Assembly: GCA_015233015.1 (NCBI GenBank)
Contig: JADFYO010000010.1
Coordinates: 1-64,000 of the forward strand
Direction: 5' to 3'
DNA: 64,000 bases
From: Nitrospirota bacterium
Lineage (GTDB): Bacteria; Nitrospirota; Thermodesulfovibrionia; Thermodesulfovibrionales; Magnetobacteriaceae
Shown here in pieces: positions 24,882 to 33,463 of this stretch. The notes under the pieces are model-generated. The model ran no database searches, was not told the DNA's origin, and saw only the letters and a list, made by a program, of their open reading frames with translations. Both the position numbers and the translations under genes were made by a program. The stretch's first letter is position 1; each line of letters starts with the position of its first letter.

Positions 24882-26192
24882 ATGCCCAAAAAAATAAAGA
24901 AGCCCCCCAAACCTAAAGATCGCTCTAAAGTATTACTATGGATTGTCGACAAAATTATTCTTATTGTTATAGCGATAGCTGCTGGTTATGCTGTTTATTA
25001 CTTTACGACACACAAAGAAGATGTTAGGAAACAAGAAGCACTCGTCGCTACAATTGAAAACGCTGAAAAGATTCAGGTGAATGATCCAAAAGCGGCTTTA
25101 GAAATATATAAAGATACCCTGAAATCATTATCCCCACAAAGCGACCCTCAACTCTTCGCCCGAGTAAAGCAGAACGAAGGTGACTGTTTATCTGATTTGT
25201 CGTTAGTCAATAACAGGGAAGATAATCTGAAAAACGCGATAATTGCATATGAAGCGGCGCTGGAAATAAGAACATTTAATAAATATCCTAATGAATATGC
25301 CTCTATTCACAATAATCTTGGAATTGCTTACAGAAACCTTTCAGAGGTGCGGGAAAAAGAGAAAAATGTAAAATATGCCATTAAGGAATATGAGGAGGCC
25401 CTTACAATATATACCATTGACAAATTTCCGATTGATTACGCACAGACTCAAAATAATCTTGGAAATGCTTACGGAAACCTTTCAGAGGTGCGGGATAAAG
25501 AGACAAATGTAACCCTTGCCATTAAAGCTTACGAGGAGGCCATTAAAATCAGAACCATTGACAAATTTCCGATTGATTACGCACAGACTCAAAATAATCT
25601 TGGAAATGCTTACGGAAACCTTTCACAGAAAAGGAATAAAGAGACAAACATAAAACTCGCCGTTAAGGCATACGAGGAGGCCCTTAAAATATATACCATT
25701 GACAAATTTCCTACTCAATATGCAGGGATCCAAAATAATCTTGGAGTTGCCTATTGGGAACTTTCAGAGGTGCGGGATAAAGAGACAAATGTAAACCTTG
25801 CCATTAAGGCATATGAGGAAGCCCTTAAAATCAGAACCATTGACAAATTTCCGATTGATTACGCACAGACTCAAAATAATCTTGGAAATGCTTACAGAAA
25901 CCTTTCACTGGCACGGGATAAAGAGACTAACGTAAAACTTGCCGTTAAGGCATACGAGGAGGCTCTTAAAATCAAAACCATTGACAAATTTCCTAATGAT
26001 TACGCACAGACTCAAAATAATCTTGGAGCTGCTTATAAGGAACTTTCACAGGTAAGGGATAAAGAGACAAATGTAAAACTTGCAGTTAAGGCATATGAGG
26101 AGGCATTGAAGATTTATACTCAAAAAGATTATCCCGATTCTTATGAACTTGTAATGAAAAACCTGAATAAGGCCAGGGAAATGCTGCGGTGA
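24882..26192 (+). CDS. Membrane-anchored TPR protein with near-identical repeats
   Basis: 436 residues. A lysine/proline-rich N-terminus is followed by one membrane helix (ILIVIAIAAGYAVYYF, about residues 27-45), and the rest is a tetratricopeptide solenoid. Seven units of about 47 residues run from residue 100 to the end, the middle five nearly identical (NNLGNAY-NLS-VRDKETNVKLA-KAYEEALKI-TIDKFP-DYAQTQ). At DNA level this is a 141-bp tandem array that can gain or lose units in frame. TPR arrays mediate protein-protein contacts; the partner is unknown. Good GATGGAGG site upstream. REP-like repeats lie on both sides. Confidence 0.88.
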   Translation: MPKKIKKPPKPKDRSKVLLWIVDKIILIVIAIAAGYAVYYFTTHKEDVRKQEALVATIENAEKIQVNDPKAALEIYKDTLKSLSPQSDPQLFARVKQNEGDCLSDLSLVNNREDNLKNAIIAYEAALEIRTFNKYPNEYASIHNNLGIAYRNLSEVREKEKNVKYAIKEYEEALTIYTIDKFPIDYAQTQNNLGNAYGNLSEVRDKETNVTLAIKAYEEAIKIRTIDKFPIDYAQTQNNLGNAYGNLSQKRNKETNIKLAVKAYEEALKIYTIDKFPTQYAGIQNNLGVAYWELSEVRDKETNVNLAIKAYEEALKIRTIDKFPIDYAQTQNNLGNAYRNLSLARDKETNVKLAVKAYEEALKIKTIDKFPNDYAQTQNNLGAAYKELSQVRDKETNVKLAVKAYEEALKIYTQKDYPDSYELVMKNLNKAREMLR

Positions 26193-26234
26193 GCGCGTCG
26201 TTATAGGAAGTTGCTGACAAATGAGTAGTCGGAG

Positions 26235-26344
26235 CATCCTTCGACAGGCTCAGGATGATTCTATTGGTAGGATGATTCTATCGTTAGATGATTCTATCGG
26301 TGGTATTTTGATCTCGGGAATCATCCTGAGCCTGTCGAAGGATG
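26235..26344. repeat. Inverted pair of REP-like repeats with tandem spacer
   Basis: CATCCTTCGACAGGCTCAGGATG (26235-26257) and its reverse complement (26322-26344) face each other. The spacer holds three imperfect copies of GATGATTCTATYG, 16-18 bp apart. It lies between the convergent TPR and archease genes and could also act as a bidirectional hairpin. Confidence 0.9.
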
Positions 26345-26353
26345 AGGGTTTAT

Positions 26354-26770
26354 TCAAATATCAAATATAATTACGGCAGTCCAACCCTTATCACCCTTGT
26401 CAAGTTGCAGCTTATGATACGTGGCCGCCTTTATCAGGAAACCGCAGTCGTGTTTCTCCAGATTAAAATGCTCGCCTTTGATTTCAGCGCTGAGGTGGCG
26501 GTTGTCCAGGGATGCTATATTAACCTGTCTTCCTATAAACCCGTTCGTGTCAAACAGGCAGATTAGTTCATTAAGCCATGCGACTAGTAGTCTTTCGGTA
26601 GTGTCCTCTGTAACTGTTACCTGTATTGTTGTAAGAGGCTCGACGTTATCTATTTCTGTTGTGAGCGAATAAAACCCAATCGCGGCGGTTTCAAAGATTT
26701 CCTCAAGCGTCGGGGCAGATACTTTTATCCCCAAATCGCCCGATATGTCAAGCATCTCAATGTTTTCCAT
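26354..26770 (-). CDS. Archease
   Basis: Small acidic protein of 138 residues that, in characterised systems, activates the RNA ligase RtcB by helping guanylylation. Matching features are MLDISGDLGIKVSAPTLEEIFETAAIGFYSL at the N-terminus, ERLLVAWLNELICLFDT in the middle and the C-terminal IKAATYHKLQLDKGDKGWTAVIIFDI, with the metal-binding Asp residues. TGAGG precedes the ATG. No rtcB gene lies in the window. Confidence 0.9.
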   Translation of the reverse strand: MENIEMLDISGDLGIKVSAPTLEEIFETAAIGFYSLTTEIDNVEPLTTIQVTVTEDTTERLLVAWLNELICLFDTNGFIGRQVNIASLDNRHLSAEIKGEHFNLEKHDCGFLIKAATYHKLQLDKGDKGWTAVIIFDI

Positions 26771-27021
26771 GCCTCAGTAAATTACCATTTCAGGCCGATT
26801 ACGTGCAACTCGCAGCTGCGGCTATGCGAATAGCTGGCCTCAGTCGTCAGGGCAATCGCATTTGAAAAATAAAGCAGAAGATACCGATGCAATCATTCCG
26901 GCTTGCAGACTGTGTCATAATTATTTTTATCCAATGCGGAACAAAGTTACGGATTCAGACCCGGAAGGTGTTGTAAGGATGCACTCATACGAGTGGATAT
27001 GATGCTTGGGACGGGCAGGCA
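26771..27021. other. Non-coding stretch upstream of RT debris
   Basis: No ORF, RNA gene or repeat recognised. The last 30 bp (GGATATGATGCTTGGGACGG onward) may still belong to the reverse transcriptase remnant that follows. Confidence 0.4.
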
Positions 27022-27288
27022 ATGGGTAATGCCGATATCAGGAGCTACTTTGTGAGCATACCTCACGACAGGTTGATGGAGGACATCAAAGAGCAAGTGG
27101 CGGATGGACGGGTAGTGAAACTGATAGAAGGCTATCTGAAGCAGGGCGTAATGGATGGCCTCGACCTGTGGGAACATGAAAGAGTTACACCGCAGGTGTC
27201 AGTCCACTACTGGCTAATATCTATCTGAACAAAATCGACCATGCAATGAGCGGTTTAGGATACGAAATGGTAAGATACTCTGATGATT
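27022..27288 (+). pseudogene. Group II intron reverse transcriptase fragment 1
   Basis: Translation gives NADIRSYFVSIPHDRLMEDIKEQVADGRVVKLIEGYLKQGVMDGL, then after a one-base frame change PLLANIYLNKIDHAM and MVRYSDD. These are the RT motifs around the first catalytic Asp, the GxPQG/SPLLANIYL box and the YxDD box of group II intron-encoded proteins. Both ends are missing and the frame is broken, so it is a decayed remnant. Confidence 0.85.
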
Positions 27289-27373
27289 GTGCGCCACGAG
27301 GCTGCACAAAAGATGAGAGTAGGTCTCTCGGAGCCGGTTTTCAGGAACAGGCTTCAAACCACCTCAAGCGGCT

Positions 27374-27520
27374 GTAGTCAAAGGGTTCTTTGATAGCATT
27401 GACCATGAACTTATGATGCGAGCGGTGCATAAACGTGCCGAATCCAAGTGGATATTGCTGTGTGTTGAACGGTGGCTTAAAACACCGGTACAACTACCAG
27501 ATGATACAAAAACGACATAA
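27374..27520 (+). pseudogene. Group II intron reverse transcriptase fragment 2
   Basis: Frame 27374-27520 reads KGFFDSIDHELMMRAV and ESKWILLCVERWLKTPVQ, matching the same RT region as fragment 1 but clearly from a second, different copy. Between the two copies, directly after the YSDD codons, the sequence GTGCGCC at 27289 resembles a group II intron 5' end. Remnant only. Confidence 0.8.
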
Positions 27521-27813
27521 ATAAGTTTGAAGATATAAGGATTGCAGTCGTCTCGCCTTACGAATTGCTTTTAAAGGAACTTTTAAGCCTATGAGATACA
27601 AAACATGACGGCCATGATGGGGAACTTGAGACATCTATGTTGCTTGTCATGTCCCCAAGCCTCGTGAAGAAAAACATTTGGCGCAAGCAACTACCATTAT
27701 GGAAAAATGTTCTTGACTTTTTGGGTAGCATTTCGCTATGCTATATAGGTAATTTATTTAAGAGTATCGGATTGTTGGTATGCTGAAGAGGTGGATATAA
27801 TGCATCTGATGGA
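27521..27813. other. Leader region before the antiterminator gene
   Basis: No coding sequence found. It contains the promoter-like site at 27713-27742 and, near 27788, AAGAGGTGG before an ATG in a frame that does not match the downstream family. Confidence 0.45.
27713..27742 (+). promoter_or_regulatory. Possible promoter of the glycan cluster
   Basis: TTGACT (27713-27718), 18-bp spacer, TATGCT (27737-27742), followed by ATATAGG. It precedes the NusG-like gene by about 70 bp. Confidence 0.45.
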
Positions 27814-28325
27814 GTGGACCTTCTATGGAATTGTGTTTATGTCATGCCAAATCGCGAATTCAAGGTTAGGGAGAGATTGTTAAGAGCTAAAATAGAGGCG
27901 TTCCTGTCGACTGCAATAAAGTTAAGCAGATGGAAGGACGGGGAAAAACTGATGGAGTTTCCTCTCTCCCCGTATTATTTGTTTGTACGGATAAGAGCCA
28001 ATTCAGAGGATAAAGGCTTTGTGTTGCGAACGCCGGGAGTTATACGCTTCGTAGGTGCGAAAAATAGCAACGGGTATGGTTATGAATCCGTACCGCATCG
28101 GCAGATAACCTATCTGAAGATAATATCAGAAAGTAAGGAAGCAGTAAATTCCTATCCTTTTATGATCGAAGGGCAAAAGGTAAGGGTAACGAAGGGGCCT
28201 TTTGTCGGAGTCGATGGTCTCCTTAATTAAGGAAAAAGGTTTGCACAAGCTGGTTTTTTTTTATTGATATGTTACGGCAGGGAGTGTCTGTCGAAATAGA
28301 CGCTTCCGACGTAGAATCTATTTAG
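27814..28325 (+). pseudogene. NusG/UpxY-type transcription antiterminator, frameshifted
   Basis: The open part (138 residues from GTG 27814) is the NGN domain of specialised NusG paralogues: LWNCVYVMPNREFKVRERL, LSPYYLFVRI, TPGVIRFVGA, then the KOW start GQKVRVTKGPFVGVDGLL. It stops at TAA, but the KOW domain continues in other frames: IKEKGLHKLVFF, then after a T9 run IDMLRQGVSVEIDASDVESI to the stop at 28325. Two single-base insertions explain both shifts. Such proteins (RfaH, UpxY, LoaP) bind paused RNA polymerase and keep long polysaccharide operons transcribed, matching its position at the head of the glycan cluster. Slippage at the T9 tract or sequencing error are alternatives for the second shift. 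Confidence 0.8.
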
Positions 28326-28505
28326 CGTTTAGTTAGAGTTCAGGGAAGATATTTGCCTTGAGTCTGTAACATGATGTTTTACTTACATTTTCTGGGCGGG
28401 ATATGTAAGTGACAGCGGTGGAGCTATGTGCATCATAGCCTGAACGCAGCGCCTGTCCCCTTCTATGACAGAGAGAAATACAGAGAGAAATAGAGAAATA
28501 TAGAT

Positions 28506-29783
28506 ATGTCTTTACTTAAAAGCAGCTCGTTGATTTTCGCAGGCTTGATGATTGGAAGTATAGCTAATTACCTGTTTCAGGTTACCATGGGGCGGATTCT
28601 TACTGTTACGATGTACGGAGAGCTAAACGCCCTTTTTTCCATCACTGCGATTTTTGGCGTACCGTTTGCGAGCCTGACCACCTATTTGGCAAAGAGCATA
28701 TCCCACGACCATGCTATCGGCAGGAACGATAGCATAAAATTGGTCATTAAGAAGGCATACAAATCTATTGGTATAGCTATCGTTGTTATATTTCTCATAG
28801 GAGGTCTTTTCTCCGGCTTTACAAGCGAACGGCTGAAGATGGATAGTATAATTCCAGTTTTGCTGCTTTTTTTGTATATAGGCATATCCACTGTAACTCC
28901 GGTTAATATGGGCATATTACAGGGATTGCATAACTTTAGGATGATTTCATTCTTGTCCGCCGGAGGGGGCGTTTTAAAATATCTGTTCGGAGTTGCCCTT
29001 GTTGCCCTCGGCCTCGGGCTAAATGGAGTCATGGCAGGGATGATTATTGCCGGTATATTAGTGGGCTATTTATCATTTATTCCTATAAAAAAAGAGATGA
29101 AGCCCCCTGATGGCCCGGCTATGATTAATGACGATAATAACAGCACCCCGCTGTCTTTCTTTATTCCGGTTATTGTTGCGAATTTGGCCTTTGCCGTTTT
29201 GACGCAGTCTGATATTATAATGGTTAAGTATTTTTTCTCACCGGAAGACGCCGGCTTCTACAGTTCTGCAGCTGTTATTGGCAAGACGGTGATGTATATT
29301 CCGGGGGCGATAGTGTTGGCTCTTTTCCCTTCGGTCGCATCCAGTAAGGCGAGGGAGGAAGGCACCATGAACCTGATTCTTAAAGCGCTTGCGCTTACTG
29401 TGCTGATGTCTGGTGGAGGCGCTTTAGTTCTCTACTTTTTCCCGGGGCAGGTAATATCGGTATTTTTTGGAGGGAAGTTCGCTCAGGCAGCTCATCTGAT
29501 AGGACTTTTCGCAATAGTGATGCTTCCTATGGCATTTATAATGGTACTGATGAATTACAACCTTGCGAGGGGCAGCTGCATGTTTGTCTATATTATGATT
29601 TTTTGCTCGCTTTTTCAAGTTGCGGGGATTTCTGTTTATCACAACAGCCTCAAATCAGTCCTTAGAGTAATATTGCTTTCAGGGAGTCTTTGCGGTTTAC
29701 TAATGTTTATCGCGTTAGGGATTGAATACTTTGGATTTGGGGCTATGTTAAATAGTTATCGTAAAACTCAGGCGGTACATTGA
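28506..29783 (+). CDS. Polysaccharide flippase (Wzx/MurJ-like superfamily)
   Basis: Integral membrane protein of 425 residues with about 12 to 14 predicted helices, expected to flip lipid-linked glycan across the inner membrane. It begins SSSLIFAGLMIGSIANYLFQVTMGRILTVTMYGELNALFS, the typical first-helix pattern of the polysaccharide biosynthesis/flippase family, and contains SDIIMVKYFFSPEDAGFYSSAAVIGK mid-protein, another hallmark. Ribosome binding site is weak (GAGAAATATAG). First intact gene of the cluster. Confidence 0.88.
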   Translation: MSLLKSSSLIFAGLMIGSIANYLFQVTMGRILTVTMYGELNALFSITAIFGVPFASLTTYLAKSISHDHAIGRNDSIKLVIKKAYKSIGIAIVVIFLIGGLFSGFTSERLKMDSIIPVLLLFLYIGISTVTPVNMGILQGLHNFRMISFLSAGGGVLKYLFGVALVALGLGLNGVMAGMIIAGILVGYLSFIPIKKEMKPPDGPAMINDDNNSTPLSFFIPVIVANLAFAVLTQSDIIMVKYFFSPEDAGFYSSAAVIGKTVMYIPGAIVLALFPSVASSKAREEGTMNLILKALALTVLMSGGGALVLYFFPGQVISVFFGGKFAQAAHLIGLFAIVMLPMAFIMVLMNYNLARGSCMFVYIMIFCSLFQVAGISVYHNSLKSVLRVILLSGSLCGLLMFIALGIEYFGFGAMLNSYRKTQAVH

Positions 29784-29818
29784 TTGAGAAACATGCGATT
29801 CTACTGTAATAAAAATGA

Positions 29819-30085
29819 ATGCGGCAATATCTTATGAAGCTGATATCCATAGTCGTTCCTTTGTACTGTGAAGAAATAAATATAGCTATGATGTTAATGA
29901 CATATCTTTTTTATAAACCGGGATTTTTCTATCCTATGACGATGATACTGGTAAGTAATACGTTTCTTATCGTAATAGCGCCAATATGCCTTGGTTTTAT
30001 AGCCTTATACATAGGTAATATCCAATCTGAGGTTACTAAAAGGCCTTTGTATAGAGTTAAAGACCGGATTATTTTGATGAATTAA
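29819..30085 (+). pseudogene. Internally deleted GT2 glycosyltransferase remnant
   Basis: The 88-codon frame joins the first 17 residues of a family 2 glycosyltransferase (MKLISIVVPLYCEEINI) directly to the C-terminal membrane part (FFYPMTMILVSNTFLIVIAPICLGFIALYIGNI..EVTKRPLYRVKDRI) of the dolichyl-phosphate-type GT2 group. About 230 residues containing all catalytic motifs are missing, the rest staying in frame. Compare the intact relative at 36133. Function lost. Confidence 0.7.
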
Positions 30086-30179
30086 TTGCGGCATTATATT
30101 GTTGGCAGTGTGGTAAAAGTCCATTTGCGTCATTGCTGTTTATTTAATATAGTAAGAGAAGTTGCTGAGAGGAAATGCC

Positions 30180-30878
30180 TTGAAATATATTATAAATGAA
30201 AAGCCAGGTGATCCTTTAGCCGGGCGTACGCTGTACATAACTAAATTTGTTTCGGATGGAGACATAGAAGACAAGAACGTTTTAGATATAGGTTGCGGGT
30301 TTGGGTGGTTTCCGTTAAATTGCTTAAGTAGAGGTGTGAAAAGTATAGTTGGATTAGAGATTAGCGAGGATAGTCTTAGTATTGCAAAAAAGTATTTAAT
30401 TTCAGAAAAGCTATCTTTAAATATTGGCATCGCGACGGATTTAGCTTTTGACAACGATAGCTTTGATACGGTCACAGCATGGGATGTTATAGAACATATA
30501 CCTTTAAAGACTGAAGAAGCGATGTTTAAAGAAGTTTACAGGGTTTTAAAACATAATGGAGTCTTTTATATGTCAACACCTCATAGTTCTTTATTCTGCA
30601 CTATTTTTGATCCTGCATGGTGGTTAATGGGACATCGTCATTATTCACAAAATGAGCTTGTTTCTATCGCAGAAGATAACGGATTTAAGGTGGAACTATT
30701 TGAAATACGAGGCGACTGGTGGGATTTAGCAACAATATGGAATCTATATATATCAAAATGGATATTTAGAAGAAAACCATTTTTTTATTCTTATTTTCGT
30801 AAGCAAATAAACAAAGAATATGCTAAAGGAAATGGTTTTACACAGGTCTTTATGAAGGCAAAGGCAATGAAAGAATAA
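30180..30878 (+). CDS. Class I SAM-dependent methyltransferase
   Basis: 232-residue Rossmann-fold methyltransferase. The SAM-binding motif I is NVLDIGCGFGWFP; motif II acidic residue follows in VGLEISEDSL, and motif IV region is FDTVTAWDVIEHIPL. Start chosen as TTG 30180, with GAGAGGAAA seven bases upstream; the track start at TTG 30162 has none. Probably modifies a sugar or lipid carrier intermediate in the glycan pathway; substrate unknown. Confidence 0.85.
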   Translation: MKYIINEKPGDPLAGRTLYITKFVSDGDIEDKNVLDIGCGFGWFPLNCLSRGVKSIVGLEISEDSLSIAKKYLISEKLSLNIGIATDLAFDNDSFDTVTAWDVIEHIPLKTEEAMFKEVYRVLKHNGVFYMSTPHSSLFCTIFDPAWWLMGHRHYSQNELVSIAEDNGFKVELFEIRGDWWDLATIWNLYISKWIFRRKPFFYSYFRKQINKEYAKGNGFTQVFMKAKAMKE

Positions 30879-31090
30879 AATTGGACTTCATATTATTCAA
30901 GATAGCAGGTGTGGAGTTTTGGAAATGGGTTAGAGCTGTGAGTTAAATGATCATATTATTCGGAGCAAAAAATATAGAGGATGTCCATGCCCTATATGCA
31001 TTGATCTTCAGAGGGCATTGACATCTCGACCACTCATAAAAAGCAAGGAGAACAAAGCGATACCATTAAACACCTATAAGGCGTTTCGAG

Positions 31091-31336
31091 ATGGCAAGTC
31101 TCTTTAGAAAGACGCTTTCGACAACTAATCCCATAGAGTCCTGTTTTTCAGTAACCAGGACAGTAACCTTTAGAGTGAAGCGCTGGAGGGAAGTTGACAT
31201 GAGACAAAGGTGGGCGGCCGCAGCGCTGCTGTGTGTCGGGAAGAAATTTAAACGGATTAAGGGTTACAAAGATATTTCAAAACTCGTAGCTGCTTCGCAG
31301 CAAAAAACACTTGACAAGAAGGAGGTTGCTGCGTAA
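31091..31336 (+). pseudogene. IS256-family transposase C-terminal fragment
   Basis: The frame encodes LFRKTLSTTNPIESCFSVTRTVTFRVKRWREVDMRQRWAAAALLCVGKKFKRIKGYKDISKLVAA, the conserved C-terminal end of IS256-type (Mutator) DDE transposases including the TTN-IE-E/S region. The N-terminal three quarters, with the first catalytic Asp residues, is missing. Flanking DNA from 30879 to 31659 shows no other gene, only likely IS debris such as CCAGGACAAAACC near 31586. Confidence 0.85.
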
Positions 31337-31659
31337 AATATGCGTACTGAAGGCATTCCTGCTTCAATGGAAATCGGGATAACCTCTCGTCGAGGGATAA
31401 CCTGTTGGGACTAATCAGACGGTTAGAAGGGAGTGGGCGAAAGTTTACGCCCTACAAAAACCTTAACCGGATGAAAGGTCTCTGATGCCTTAAAAACTCA
31501 TGCTTTTAGGTATGGATGCTTCTGAGCATAACTGCTCTCGCAGTATCTTAAAATGTGAATCGGATTTGTCCAATTCACGCTGAACCAGGACAAAACCACG
31601 ATTGCAGATAAGGGTCCACTATACAGATAGGTCCCGCGCAGAACTGATTGGAGGTCACA
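31337..31659. other. Non-coding IS-derived stretch
   Basis: About 320 bp after the transposase fragment with no ORF of interest. I could not identify clear terminal inverted repeats. A GGAGG site at its end belongs to the next gene. Confidence 0.4.
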
Positions 31660-33186
31660 ATGACTAAAGAAAATATATTGTTTATACGTGAAAGAGAAAG
31701 TGTTCAAAGCAATTGGGTAAACTATGGAATGGGAGTAGTTGCAACAATTGCATCTAAGGAATTTAACGTAAAATTAATAGATAATGTATCGAAGTACGTT
31801 ACATATTCAACAGGAGATATTCTAGGTGTAATAAAAACATTTAAGCCGGCTGTTGTTTGCTTTTCGATTGCAACAGTAAACGCATACTCATCGTATGCGA
31901 CTATATCGGCTATTAAAGAACTATATCCCCGATTGCCAATCGTGGCCGGAAGTCTCCACGTAGGCCATAAGTACAAAGAAGGTCTTGATCATAAAATTGA
32001 TTACATAGTAAGAGGTGAGGCTGATCTGGTCATAATTCCATTGCTAAATAAGATTATTAAAAACAATTTCGACAAATCGGATTCAATAGATATTGAAGGT
32101 GTAGCATACTATCGTAATAATGAATTAGTTAATAGCGGAATAACCCCGTTGCCCTTCAACCTCGACGAAACGTCGTCTGTTGATTATAAGCTCTACGATT
32201 TAGATAAATACATACGCTGCGATGCTGACCTTGATCTGTTTGGACGAGTTTTAACTCAAAGAGGTTGTCCATTCAGATGCACTTTTTGCAGTGATGAGTT
32301 TACACAAACAAAAGTACGTTATAGGAGTCTCGATAATGTTATGATTGAGATAGAAGATAAGTATAAGATGGGAATTAAGACCATTAATTTACAAGACGCC
32401 GATTTTACAATGTCAGAAAAGCGTGTTACCGACTTTTGCAATCGCATGATAGATAGTGGCTTAAGTAAAAAGCTCAAAATTACTTGTCAGACTGACTCGT
32501 TTAAACCATTTAACCTGGCAACGTTAGAACTAATGAAAAAGGCCGGATTTACAACTATAGCATTAGGTATTGAAAGAATGGTAAAATCGTCGCAAGTAAT
32601 GATCAATAAGAAGCTTAATAACGACATTGTTATACAAAATCTCAAGAATATACGGCAAGTAGGGTTTAATACAATGGTTAATTTTTTAGTAGGTTTTCCG
32701 TTTGAAACAATGGCTACGTTAGAAGAAGAGACCGTAATTTTTAAAGAGATTATGAGTAAATACGCCGATATTACACAAGTACCCATCTTGATGCCGATGC
32801 CTGGAACGGTCGAGTATGACCGTCTGACCAGCAACAGGGAATGGTATTTAAACCCCATGTTGTTTCAAGATAAGGTGCCTCTCTATAAAGTCATAGAAAG
32901 ATTAAGCGTTGACCCGGAGGAAGTTAATATTTACGGTTTTAAAAAAGGCTTGATCAAGAAGATGCTGAAAATTAGAGAAGATTTCAGACTGGCGGGAATA
33001 CTTAAGAAAAGCAGGATTTTGTACATGTTATATAAATATAGTCTAATCTTAGCAAAAATATCAAGAATGCTATATAAACTGAATCCCAAACTAGAGTATT
33101 TCTTATTCGGATATTTAAGACTGGTTCTTGTAAATTTGCAGGATTGGCTAACTATTTATTGGTATAAAAAAGTAAATAAACATTAA
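31660..33186 (+). CDS. B12-binding-domain radical SAM protein 1
   Basis: 508-residue enzyme with an N-terminal cobalamin-binding-type domain (residues 1-150; here with VVCFSIATVNAYSSYATISAIKELYP and VAGSLHVGH) and a radical SAM core starting at RGCPFRCTFCSD, the CxxxCxxC [4Fe-4S] site near residue 205. Members of this group methylate unactivated carbon or phosphorus, or carry out rearrangements. GGAGG directly precedes ATG 31660. The C-terminal region has no extra Fe-S motif. It is one of four B12-type radical SAM genes in the cluster and the most divergent; substrate unknown but probably a glycan or lipid precursor. Confidence 0.88.
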   Translation: MTKENILFIRERESVQSNWVNYGMGVVATIASKEFNVKLIDNVSKYVTYSTGDILGVIKTFKPAVVCFSIATVNAYSSYATISAIKELYPRLPIVAGSLHVGHKYKEGLDHKIDYIVRGEADLVIIPLLNKIIKNNFDKSDSIDIEGVAYYRNNELVNSGITPLPFNLDETSSVDYKLYDLDKYIRCDADLDLFGRVLTQRGCPFRCTFCSDEFTQTKVRYRSLDNVMIEIEDKYKMGIKTINLQDADFTMSEKRVTDFCNRMIDSGLSKKLKITCQTDSFKPFNLATLELMKKAGFTTIALGIERMVKSSQVMINKKLNNDIVIQNLKNIRQVGFNTMVNFLVGFPFETMATLEEETVIFKEIMSKYADITQVPILMPMPGTVEYDRLTSNREWYLNPMLFQDKVPLYKVIERLSVDPEEVNIYGFKKGLIKKMLKIREDFRLAGILKKSRILYMLYKYSLILAKISRMLYKLNPKLEYFLFGYLRLVLVNLQDWLTIYWYKKVNKH

Positions 33187-33463
33187 AGGAGTACATTCTT
33201 TGGCAGTGTCCGATCAACTTTTTTTGATATCAGGGGTAATCGGCAAAGTTTAGTGTTAAGCGTGCTTTTCTGAAGTGTCCATTTGGATTGGATGTGTTAA
33301 TTAGTTTACGGATGTATTCTGTATGTATTTAATACGAAGAATCGTGAACTTAGGTTTTCCTCAATGGGGCACTATAATTGGGAATGCATGCAAAAATGGG
33401 ATTAGGAGTGATTGCAACGCAGTAATAAATATATTTAGATTCTAAATATTTTTAAAAAATATC

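Noticed and set aside
25300-26180. Regularly spaced 141-bp repeats as CRISPR or integron array
   Set aside because: They are in-frame TPR coding repeats.
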